Assembly: GCA_021186555.1 (NCBI GenBank)
Contig: JAJKFL010000007.1
Location: 4,845,249-4,909,248 of the forward strand
Reading direction: 5' to 3'
Length of the DNA stretch: 64,000 nucleotides
Source of the DNA: Reticulitermes speratus
Lineage: Eukaryota; Arthropoda; Insecta; Blattodea; Rhinotermitidae
Part shown: positions 54,417 through 64,000 of the stretch, in pieces
Position numbering within the stretch: the first letter of the stretch is position 1
Layout of the letters: every line of letters starts with the position of its first letter
Translations under genes and position numbers: made by a program
Notes under the pieces: model-generated
What the model was told of the DNA's origin: nothing
Seen by the model: the letters and a program-made list of their open reading frames with translations, nothing else
Databases searched by the model: none

Positions 54417-54539
54417 ATACATCGATATTAATAAAAACTGTAAAGTGGTTTATGTGTGTGCATTTGTTGGTAAACTGAATACTAAGTGAAAATGCACGGT
54501 GAAAGTAATATAAAAAAAGACTCTTACGTCTTATTTGTA

Positions 54540-54580
54540 TAAAGTTCGATATAACGTTCGATATAAAGTTCGATATAAAG
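54540..54580. repeat. Short tandem repeat, three units
   Basis: AAAGTTCGATATA / ACGTTCGATATA / AAGTTCGATATA. Confidence 0.85.
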
Positions 54581-55765
54581 CTATCTTCCCATCCATAACA
54601 AGGGGTTTTTTCTCTTTACATTTTCAGCCAAAACGTTAATGTGTTTCATTTCTCCCTATGCATGCTACACGCCCCAACCCTGTCATCATGTCATTCTCAG
54701 CTTTCGATGCTACATTCTATTTCGGCTTATGGACATCCAATATAATCACTACTTCTGGCAAAAAGAGAGCGTCACTAAGAAATTTCATCTTACATCACGT
54801 TAAGATATTTGACTGACTATTTTTGTGTATAAGGGTTGTTTTGAAATGTCCGAAACGTCAGTATTTTGCTGTCTACTGTTTATTAAAGAATGTGGGATCG
54901 TAATAAACTTATTAAAGCTTGTAATTAATTAGCCTAAAAGTCTGAACTACATTCATTTAAGCATCTCTTTATCAGCTTCACGTTGACAGGAGATATGTGA
55001 TCTCATTTTGTTTGCGCTGGGTTTCTGAACTCGCTTGATCCAGTACCCGTAATCTCATTCAGAAAACTGCTGTCTCACATTAATATTCAAAGTACGAACG
55101 CCAGCGGTCTGTAATTAACATAAAGTTTATGATTTGATTTTCCGCAGCCATCCAGTGTCGATATAGATTTTATTTTTGGGGTGTTGGCATCGCATAGAAG
55201 TAGGCTCTGCAGCTTCCATCTTCAGGACTGAAGTCTATTTCGACCCTGAATGGCGCCAGCACCCAGAGATAAGATCAACTTCGGTATATGTTTGACGCAC
55301 AAAGTTATACTTTCCATTTTGCAGCAGCAAGTACGTGATGCTATTAACTTGTGAAGCCAGCCTTGTTTAACAAGTGTTATATCTGCTAAGCTAAAAAGAA
55401 CGCCGTTTACTTTCCCTTGTTTAGGTTTAGCATAATAATTTGAGTAAGGCATTTCCGCGTCTTGCTTTCTCCTTCCTGAATCAGCGATATTTGTACTGTT
55501 GTGATTTGTACATTATGGTGACAGCTGTGGAATATTTCCTGTGCGTTCTGTGAAGAAAGTGTAAAGGATGGACATGCGTTTGGAGTTTATGTCCTTGTGT
55601 CCACGTGTTTCGTATATTAATCTACAGACTAGAGAAAGTCTTTCTTTCGATCCACATACATCCATTAAAACACCTACTGTACATGCAGCTCAGTTTGACA
55701 TATTTCTCGTAAGAGCTACGTTACGTGACGTCAAATGTAGATTTAATTAAGGTCTAACTAAACTA
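54581..55765. other. Mostly unassigned DNA
   Basis: A minus-strand fossil hammerhead (CCTGAAGATGGAAGCTGC) lies at 55203-55246. I recognise nothing else. Confidence 0.4.
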
Positions 55766-55766
55766 A

Positions 55767-55948
55767 CTCCATGGAGCAGAGTCCTTCTTGAGAAGCTAGC
55801 AGGTCGTCAGCTAGTCAAGAAATTCCCCGCATTTTATGGAACCCGAAAGTTCATTACCGCACTCACAAGAGCCCGCCACCTGTCCCTATGCTGAGCCATA
55901 TCAATCTTAAGTTGTACCAAAGAATCAGTCCAGGTCCGAGGCTTTTAT
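55767..55948 (+). mobile_element. CTCCATGGAGCAGAG-type repeat fragment
   Basis: Near-identical partner of 12298-12485, with small differences (CTTGAGAAGC versus CTAGAAAAGC). Shared break points suggest both copies derive from the same source segment. Confidence 0.7.
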
Positions 55949-57620
55949 AGTGGTCTACAAATTTTAATTAGTGTATGCTTCGATATGGTAGGTTTATAAA
56001 TTTAATGAATTATGACCAAAGTAATTTATGTGTTCTGTAGTACTGATGTTTATAGTTTAATTAGATTTGTTAATAAGTGTTGCGTATGCATTAAGCGAGT
56101 ATTAGTATTAAAAATTCGCGAAGTTGTCATATTCGGGCGGTCCGAGGTTCAAATATCGGTCCTCAGACCTGTTACCTCTCTAATTTTTTTTTGCGTCACT
56201 TCTTTCCAAGCAATCACCGGGATAGTGCCTCATCTCAGACCACTACAACTTTCTCCCACATTCTGTCCAATTTTGTGTTAATCATTCAAACTTTAATCTG
56301 ACGCCACATAGACCAAGCTGCAGACGGCGTCGCAAAATTCACCACATAGTAGGATTAATGGGGTGTGCACCATGACAAAAAGCACGTGTACAATACATAC
56401 ATCGTACAAAATTGAATTCACTTTCCCACTGTGGTTGTAATAGAGACTCCTCGTGAGAATGCTAGTGTACAGAGTTAGTGTTCGACAGAGAGGTTCAAGC
56501 AGTGTGCGACACTAATTAAAGTAACTTACTGGAGGATTAAATTCACCTGATATTTATGCAAAGATGCCTTTAGCATTCGGTTGGGTTGCTATAGCTAATG
56601 AAGTGCTGGATTGAGAGTTGTGAAACTTTTACGACGGTAGGTTGCCAACGTGCCTGCGTATCATGCGTGATGTGTTCTTTGTAAGTCAAACGTGACAGAT
56701 GTGCTGTTTAGTACGTGCAAAGTAGTAGTGTGGCATTCTTCTGTCTGCCGTTTATAAGCCGCCCCATAAAGACATGTGGCATATACAGATGCTACTAGAT
56801 ATTCCTGACGCTGAGAGAGAGTCTCGCTTTGAATTTGCTATATCCGTGTACGTGGTCGAAAGGAAAGGGCCGTTTATCTGCAGGAGCTGGTTCTTAGAGA
56901 AAATTTGTATAGTCGAAATAGACTTTTCTGGAAGCGAAGAAAATGTTTATCTGTGTATAACTGGGATATATGTTCATAATTGGAAGAAGACGTTATAATA
57001 TACGCTACATAAATCTCAAAAGATTTTCTGAAATCCGTCACAACGTCAATTTTACCACAACTTACGTACACATAAGGTCATATTGCAGCTTACATTTGTA
57101 TTTATTTGTGAAATATTTATTGAATTATAAATTTGAAATAATGTAGAATGAAAGATGCTTGAACTAATTTGGGGTATTGTGCGGCGCTTAGAAAACCTGG
57201 AGTAAACCACGATAAGCCTTAATCACGATAGACTGTGTCTATACGGAGATTCGAAATGGATACATTCAGATATAGCCTGACCCAAAATAATACAAACGTC
57301 TATTGTATTAAATAAGATAGGATTTAGTGAAGTAATAGTCAAATAAACCCCATTTTATTTCCACGTAACTTTCTTTTTAAAGATTGAACGATGAAAGTAT
57401 TGTGTAATGCAAACAGAAAGTTGAGAAGTGCTTTGTCAGAATTCCGTAAAGATAGCTTCATTCTTCACAGCACAGTTGTTACTGTGTACAGACTATAACG
57501 TGCTTTAACATTCAGTAACTCTGAGTAGTACATACAGAGCGTGTTAGTACGTTCTGTATGATTCTTAGAATAAACAAATATTTCTTAGCATGTATTAACC
57601 GAATTTTCTTCGTAATGTGT
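55949..57620. other. Mostly unassigned DNA
   Basis: 56128-56325 (plus) may be a decayed tRNA-derived SINE: GCGGTCCGAGGTTCAAATA is B-box-like and the stretch ends CTGACGCCACATAGACC. I recognise nothing else. Confidence 0.35.
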
Positions 57621-57627
57621 ATGAGGT

Positions 57628-57715
57628 AAAACGAGGTAGTACTAGGCTAAAAACCATTCCAGTGTCATTTTTGCACCACAGATCCCACACTGACTGACCC
57701 TGTATCGAGTTACAA
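57628..57715 (-). mobile_element. SINE family B fossil
   Basis: CCAGTGTCATTTTTGCACCACAGATCCCACACTGACTGACCCTG keeps the order of the family body near the head. Confidence 0.4.
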
Positions 57716-59360
57716 ATTCCGAAAAATAATTCCGGCAATCACAGCTTTACATTAAAAATTTACAAGGTGTTAAGAGGCAGGAGAACATCGCCAACACCAC
57801 TTGTGAACCAATAGGCCTCCTCTTACAAAAGCTACGAACATTCGTAGACATTCTTAATGAGATTTTGCAAATTCGTGACAACACAAATATGTCAATAATG
57901 TGGGCTAATACAATGCAAATTTCTGAAAACAGAGATTACCAAAAACGTAATTTGTTATTTTCACTTATTTCCACAGACCATAGGCGAAAGAACGACTGCT
58001 AATGAGAATGGAAAGATACCGGCTTAGTGTTTTGTCAAGTCAAGTCAAGTCAAGTCAGATCGTCTTGGTGGCGAGACTCTGCTTTGAGTTGTGACCAGAT
58101 TTAGTCAAAAGTTTTTACATTTGCTGTGTTTGTTGTTTTTAAGGGCCCTATCTGATAAGAGCGCGAGTCTGTCCTTGGTGTGAAGTCGTAGAATTTGCAA
58201 TAAAAGCTCTCCCAAAGCATCCCTTGCAACTGAATCTTTCATTCTTTGTTATTTTCTGTATTTCCTATACATATTTGTTACTGACAGCACGAATCATGAG
58301 GTGTTACAGATGTGAGCTAGTTTTCATGTTCGTCGTATGCAAATTTTCTGCACGATACGTTATTTAAAAAGGATACGATGAGATCACAAAATTAAATTTG
58401 CCTCTCCCAGATATCAGCGACATTCATCTTATGATTTGTAAGGTAAAAGGAACGTACTGACAAAAACCGTAACCCTGTCATTACTAATTCACTTGACTCG
58501 CTTTGTGTAAGTAATGCATAGACCGTGTGACGGAAGCCAGCCAGCTCCGTTCCATTTAATTAACGATGCATAATTGCTGTATGCATGTATAGGCAGAACA
58601 TGACCTCATTTTGGTAGCTTTCCATTAAGTTGTTTTTTACGATGACTTTCATCTTGCTTTACATTTTCATCGCAGCTTGTAATTAATTATGCAAGCAGCC
58701 ACTGTTTGATAAATTGAATGTTAAATTATGGCACACCAAGTTTCAATTTATTGATATGTCATGCACCAAAGGTACACTTGGGGAAAGACTGATTTCAAAT
58801 CGCTGAGTCCACTGACTGAAGGTGAAGAAAGAGTCTTAAAGTCATTTCGAACTTATCACTGACTGAGATTTAACTGTAAAACGCAAAAATACATATGGCA
58901 CTGCAAAAGGTGAGAACGAGTTAAATACCGGTAGGCTTATATGACTGCCCTTATGGCACGGGCTGTACTTACAGTCTCGTTACGAACATCGGTAGTATGA
59001 TCCTTTCAGCATATCGGGCGAGAAGACAAATGCAGAACACGAAGGCGAACTGGAAGTAAATAAATTTTTCAATATTTTAATTAACATAAATTGCACTTTC
59101 TAACTGTAATAAAGGCGTTATACACTATAACCTCATCTTGTGTAGCCATAAGCTAGAATGTCACATTTAGTTTTATATAGCGTAACATTAGTTACGTACG
59201 TATTATCGGGTTTTAAGTATCTTGACCTGTTGACATGAAGTGTTACCAGAGTTCTGGTAAGGCAATATATGGTAACATGCAGTCTATATAAGAAAACCCA
59301 CTTATTTTGTAAGGTATTCACTGCGACGATTTTTCAGGTTTCGGTCTCCCGGTTTGTAAC
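57716..59360. other. Unassigned AT-rich DNA
   Basis: A (TCAAG)n microsatellite lies at 58036-58058. Otherwise I recognise no feature. Confidence 0.45.
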
Positions 59361-59362
59361 AT

Positions 59363-59530
59363 CGTGCAATTTTGTAAGGGAATAAAACCTTTTCAACGAG
59401 CATACTGCCTGCATCTTCAACGTCACTTCAACCCTGAAGATGGAAGTAGAATTTTCCACCAAAACGCTAGTATCCACCTACAAGACTGCGCGGTGTCACA
59501 ATCCAGACGGACACAACCTGAGTTACCAAC
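59363..59530 (+). mobile_element. Dispersed repeat fragment (PEDGS..FHQNASIHLQD type)
   Basis: Translation YCLHLQRHFNPEDGSRIFHQN then ASIHLQDCAVSQSRRTQPE is a known-looking repeat peptide. The DNA under PEDG is CCTGAAGATGGAAG, the start of a hammerhead-like motif whose GAAA is now CAAA. So the peptide is a fossil ribozyme read as protein. Confidence 0.5.
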
Positions 59531-59659
59531 TTGTTACCACTTACTACCTGGTGTTAACATGAAAGGATATCTCATAATCGTAATAGAATAATCATTGCAC
59601 GCCGTACAAGGAACACAAAAGTAACATTATAGTTCCATAAGGTGTACTAACCTTCATTT

Positions 59660-59776
59660 CAGGCTTCCGCCACGATGTTGATGAAATGTGCGGTCCTCGG
59701 GGGTACTACGCGGCGTCGTGTGGTAAAGAATTACCACACGACGCCGCGTAATACCCCAGAAGACCGCACATCTCAT
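59660..59776. mobile_element. Hairpin element (TACTACGCGGCG type)
   Basis: 59681-59776 is a near-perfect hairpin with arms of about 45 bp (CGCGGCGTCGTGTGGTAA and inverse). The minus frame reads AVFWGITRRRVV. Related segments are at 11.77 and 40.70 kb. Confidence 0.7.
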
Positions 59777-59779
59777 GTT

Positions 59780-60735
59780 CCATAAGTGTTCCAAAATAAT
59801 AAATGTTAAGTAACGAACTCTTAAAAAAAGAACAAAGCTATTTTTTTTTCCGAAAGCATACAAAATCTGTCACAGTCCTGCAGGTTAACAACAAGTCTTC
59901 GCTGCGTAATCAGCAACTCCTACTCTGCACAAAAGATGTGACTGTGCTGACAAATCATACTTCATATCGTTTATATACATTGAAATTCAGCCGTATGAAT
60001 CATACACTTATAATAACTCGGTCCTTGAAGACTTACCACACAGTCAATTTTCATGTTTAAGGAGTAAAGACAAGAGACGTTGCAGGTACCAAGAGCGAAT
60101 CAAACGTCCGCAATGTTGTGATGACCAAGCTGTCCCATTCACCAGTATTTATAGACGCCGGCGACTGCAGAGACGGCTGTGGGGGGGGAGGTGTTTGTGG
60201 ACCTTGTCTCCGGAAGAAATGGCGCTCCTGCGCTTCGTCTGTTGACTCTCACTGCCGCCTGCCCGCGGATTAGAGAGAGCGGATGGGGTGGGGATGAGAG
60301 CCATGAGGCGGGAGACTGATCGGAGAACTCCGAACGGAAGTTCTGCAAAATGAAAGCGAAATTAAAAATCCTCGAGGCAAGACCACTCTTTTGTCACAGA
60401 GGCTTAAATAACAAAAATTTCCAAATGCTCTGCATTTAACAGACCGGTAAAACAGTAGAGGGTTTTCGGTGGACAGGCCCCCACCCGGCCCTATTTTACA
60501 GTGGACTTAGAATTAACGGAATTGGATTGCCCCGACATATTTTGATGTGTATATTTCGTGACAAATTTTGCTTAACTGCGTCCTGTAGCTTCGGTGATGT
60601 AACGTGTTGATAGACAGACGGACAGACGCTGTATTACCATTATGCACGTTGTATACGGAACGCTTAGACAGGGAAGCTTAAGAATCTGATTGACATTCAG
60701 TGGTAGCTTGACGATGGGCACGTCACAGCCTGGAG
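59780..60735. other. Unassigned DNA
   Basis: 60130-60350 is G-rich with a TATTTATAG string at 60147, but there is no gene downstream to support a promoter. Confidence 0.4.
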
Positions 60736-60736
60736 T

Positions 60737-61524
60737 GTCGCCATGTTACTTGTCGTAGTATCAGACAGACGCCATATGCATGTTACTTGTTGCAGTATCA
60801 GACAGACGCCACATGCATGTTACTTGTCGCAGTATCAGACAGACGTCACATGCATGTTACTTGTCGCAGTATCAGACAGACGCCACATGCATGTTACTTG
60901 TCGCAGTATCAGACAGACGCCACATGCATGTTACTTGTCGCAGTGTCAGACAGACGCACATGCATATTACTTGTCGCAGTATCAGACAGACGCCACATGC
61001 ATATTACTTGTCGCAGTATCAGACAGACGCCACATGCATGTTACTTGTCGCAGTGTCAGACAGACGCCACATGCATATTACTTGTCGCAGTATCAGACAG
61101 ACTTCACATGCATGTTACTTGTCGCAGTATCAGACAGACGCCACATGCATGTTACTTGTCGCAGTATCAGACAGACGCCACATGCATGTTACTTGTCGCA
61201 GTGTCAGACAGACGCCACATGCATATTACTTGTCGCAGTATCAGACAGACGCCACATGCATGTTACTTGTCGCAGTATCAGACACGCCACATGCATATTA
61301 TTTGTCGCAGTGTCAGACAGACGCCACATGCATGTTACTTGTCGCAGTATCAGACAGACGCCACATGCATATTACTTGTCGCAGTATCAGACAGACGCCA
61401 CATGCATGTTACTTGTCGCAGTGTCAGACAGACGCCACATGCATGTTACTTGTCGCAGTATCAGACGCCACATGCATGTTACTTGTCGCAGTGTCAGACA
61501 GACGCCACATGCATGTTACTTGTC
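60737..61524. repeat. 37-bp minisatellite, about 21 copies, open in three frames
   Basis: The unit is GTATCAGACAGACGCCACA + TGCATGTTACTTGTCGCA. As 37 is not a multiple of three, each frame cycles through all phases. The monomer has no stop on the plus strand, so three overlapping frames of 259-309 codons stay open. This shows they are by-products. Variants: TGTTAC/TATTAC, GTATC/GTGTC, and a few shortened units. Confidence 0.95.
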
Positions 61525-63035
61525 CCCACACACAGCTTGCTCCTTGGTTTAAACGGTAACAGACTAAGAAGATTACAACTAATGGAACTTCCACTACGTA
61601 GTTTCCTCCATTCTCCTGTTACTTTCCATCTCCGAAGTCCAAATATTTTTATCAGCACCTTGTCCCTTAACATCCTCGTTATCTGTTCTTCCATCAGCCT
61701 GACAATTCAAATATAACAACAGAATTAATAACAGTGTTGTTTACTTAAGTGTAGCCTATGGGTTTTCATGACGCCACATAACGATAGAATATCCTAAACT
61801 GAACAGTAACAAGCATTTCCCGAAGGCTGATTCTTTACGCAGTACATGTACTGAACATTTTCCCTTTCCAGTGGTAGGCCTATATTTGATACGCACAACT
61901 TTTCGGAAGCTGCTTATACTCCTGTCTTCAGTGGCTGATTTTCATATGTCTGATAACGAGTAACTTGATAAATGCTACGTGGCATAACATCTTGAAATGC
62001 TGAACATCTTTCACCTACTCAAAAAATTCGCATTTTAATAAACAAGAAGTTTATTGCCGTGCCCCAAACATCCACCACTGGATCCTGTACTGAGCCAGTT
62101 TAATCATTCTCAATCTGCAAATTCAGTTTTTATAATATCCAGTCTAATGTTATCATCCCATTTACATCTATATGTGCTACCTGGTCCGTAAACTTACGGT
62201 TAACCTACCAACATTTTTGTACGCATTTCTAGACTCTGCATGTCCTGATCTTCCAGCGCACTTTGGTTTCACTTCCGCAATAATACTTGTGAATATTACA
62301 AATTCTCGCTATGGAATTATCTTCGTCATCTTGATACTTCCCCTTCCTTCTACTGCTTCAGCATTACTATTTCATGAAGACGTAAGCTTGGGTGAGAAAA
62401 AACTCCAGTCATTCATCAACTCTGTAGGCTGCTGTATTGGGGTAATTTAACAGCTCGCTCTACGGATGCTTTTTTCCGGAGATAGAACCCATTTTACTCA
62501 TTTTGTATCAGACTGAGTGTACCGGGAAGACTGTCCTCACACTGAGGTCTAGCACTTTCTTCAGCACCTTAGACTTAATATGCTTGATCTTTGACGAATA
62601 GAATCGTGTGTTTGTGTATGTAGATATATATATAATTGATTTTTAGAAACGAATTGTCTAACTTTATATTATATATACCGTGCATTTCAGTAATTAATTA
62701 ATTATTTCATTCCAACCAATGTCCAAACACCTAACACACAACCACAACATAACACAATACACTACAGGACGATCAACAACATAGCATAAGTAAAGGATCA
62801 AATATTGATCGCACAACTAATATACATAGCGAGTTGTCGAAAACATTTTTAATAACTTTTGGTATTTTATTACGACTGTCTTCAAATCAAAATCTTAATG
62901 GTTCATTTTAAGAACATCAAAGAAGATAAACTAACCACTACGAACAAGATGATAAGTGATATTCAGTGATCGTGACTTACAAAAATTATATGTTGTGAAA
63001 GTGAACTGGATGCATTGAGGATTGTGAACTGTCGA
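61525..63035. other. Mostly unassigned DNA
   Basis: A minus-strand fossil hammerhead (CTGAAGACAGGAG...GCTTCCGAAAAG) lies at 61893-61934. I recognise nothing else. Confidence 0.4.
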
Positions 63036-63038
63036 CGA

Positions 63039-63085
63039 CACCCCTGATGATGGCACAGGTAGTGCCGAAACATATGTAGGGACGG
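63039..63085 (+). ncRNA. Hammerhead ribozyme-like motif, best single copy
   Basis: CCC, CTGATGA (63044-63050), T, GGCAC-AGGTA-GTGCC (63052-63066), GAAA (63067-63070), CATATGTA, GGG. Stem I (three pairs), stem II (five pairs) and a two-pair stem III (AC/GT) with an ATAT loop are all intact. Predicted cleavage follows A63078. No inverted partner is visible nearby. Confidence 0.7.
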
Positions 63086-63089
63086 AAAA

Positions 63090-63910
63090 CACTAAAAGAG
63101 TGTAGTGCATTTGTTGGAATGAGATAACTAATTAAAGAATTGTCTGTCAATACATCTGCTGGAATTTTTTTTTTCTCGGTTTCATTAGTAAAAGGATTTT
63201 CTAACTGACTTTGGCACAGTTGTTGATTTAGCGGCGAATGTAAACAGGTGTGTTATCGATAGCTGTGCTGTTAATTAAACTTGATTTGCATCTCCCTTTC
63301 TCGTGTCCAGGTAATGAAAATCGGATCTGTTCTAGATTCACTTTTGTAACATTGACCTCCTACAACTATAGCAGTGGTCTTAGCCGACCGGTTAGCTTTT
63401 CGCTTCTAGTTTTAATGGACACTGAATTCCGTTGCTGGTGAAGTGCAGGGAGTGAATGCAACTGGACACCAGTTTCTGCTTCGGGCTTTGTTAAGAGTAG
63501 ATCTTCAACTTCACTGCGAAGGATATATTACTTTCAGTTTTGTTAACACTGGCGAGACTGAAGTGGCATGTTAAATCAACATTTACAACAGCTGTATACG
63601 TGAATTCGGGAAAATGTAGGCACCTTCTAAAAAACTGTGATAAAAGTGACTGTTGGTTTGGTTTTGTCCGTCCGTCCGTCCGTTTGCATGGAAATACTGA
63701 GCTACTTGTGCGAGGAGATTGGTGAAATTTTATATTGTAGATCAAAGACAGGGCGATTTACATGGTGATCTGCGTAGATTTATGATAATATCGAGCTGAA
63801 TTTTTCGTGATCTGAGAAAAGTTTCAGGCAGATTTATAAGAGAGAAAATCAAAATATAGTGAATATCAAATGCATTTTTCTGAAATTGTTACAATATATT
63901 AAAATCCCCT
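63090..63910. other. Unassigned DNA
   Basis: A short (GTCC)n patch lies at 63667-63682. I recognise no gene. Confidence 0.4.
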
Positions 63911-63914
63911 TTGT

Positions 63915-64000
63915 TGGTATCTTCACCTTGCCGCGGTAGAGGGGCTTGTGAGTTCCAGAGACCCTGAGAGCTAAGCCGGCGGTAGCATTGCTACCAGTAG
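63915..64000 (+). mobile_element. Possible start of a retroelement running off the window
   Basis: CACCTTGCCGCGGTAGAGGGGC...GAGCTAAGCCGGCGG is GC-rich, unlike its neighbours, and resembles a conserved 5' region I recall from arthropod LINE-type repeats. It is cut by the window end. Confidence 0.3.

Noticed and set aside
60140..60350. TATTTATAG string near G-rich DNA as a promoter
   Set aside because: No initiator or downstream gene supports it. Such strings are expected by chance in AT-rich DNA.
60743..61716. Three overlapping frames of 259-309 codons as genes
   Set aside because: All three are explained by a stop-free 37-bp minisatellite and no other coding evidence exists.

Overview
This is a gene-poor, repeat-rich stretch of an animal nuclear genome, almost certainly an insect. 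It has no bacterial or viral operon structure and few long reading frames. It carries many tRNA-headed SINEs with target-site duplications, decayed non-LTR retrotransposon tails, pogo/Tigger-like MITEs with TA flanks and a mariner-type transposase relic. From memory of the repeat peptides (GRRGRRRKQLLDDLKEK, RRLHNEELYDFY-type and VNIYQTTRRH-type tails), the best guess is a cockroach or other blattodean, perhaps Periplaneta. That is inference and was not searched.

Only one convincing protein-coding piece is visible: a minus-strand exon of about 23526 down to 21903. It encodes a Cys/His- then Gly/Tyr/Arg-rich protein with degenerate Gln/Asn-rich repeats of about 13 residues, and appears to be broken by two frameshifts. 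A minus-strand relic around 37352-37660 is the C-terminal end of a mariner/Tc1-type transposase. Everything else recognisable is repeat-derived.

Layout: 1-5.8 kb has retroelement scraps, a pogo-like MITE (1243-1850), a SINE and a 28-bp repeat. 6.5-12.5 kb has a 470-bp palindromic element with two hammerhead-like motifs, a 25-bp tandem repeat, SINE A and LINE tails. 13.2-15 kb has a Foldback-like element, SINE B and a 29-bp array. 15-21.5 kb has LINE tails, a 279-bp retrocopy with a target duplication, SINEs and another MITE. 21.9-23.5 kb has the exon. 25-27 kb has SINEs and LINE tails. 27.5-29.7 kb is a 114-bp satellite with a six-monomer higher-order repeat. 30-35.2 kb has SINEs, a MITE and several hammerhead-bearing inverted repeats. 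35.3-36.7 kb is a 41-bp minisatellite. 37-41 kb has the transposase relic, SINEs, a hammerhead inverted repeat interrupted by a SINE and a 20-bp minisatellite. 41-64 kb has more LINE tails, SINEs, hammerhead-like inverted repeats, and 26-, 57-, 48- and 37-bp arrays.

The most interesting theme is a dispersed family of hammerhead-ribozyme-like motifs: CUGANGA, one extra U, a hairpin stem II, GAAA, then a tiny palindromic stem III such as ACAUAUGU. There are about a dozen good copies and about as many fossils, often in head-to-head pairs as arms of long inverted repeats. Hammerheads are known in Penelope-like elements and retrozymes. Their repeated placement in foldback arms, the constant extra U, and a shared core mutation in both arms of one element are what deserve a second look. 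There is no sign of genes acting together as a pathway.
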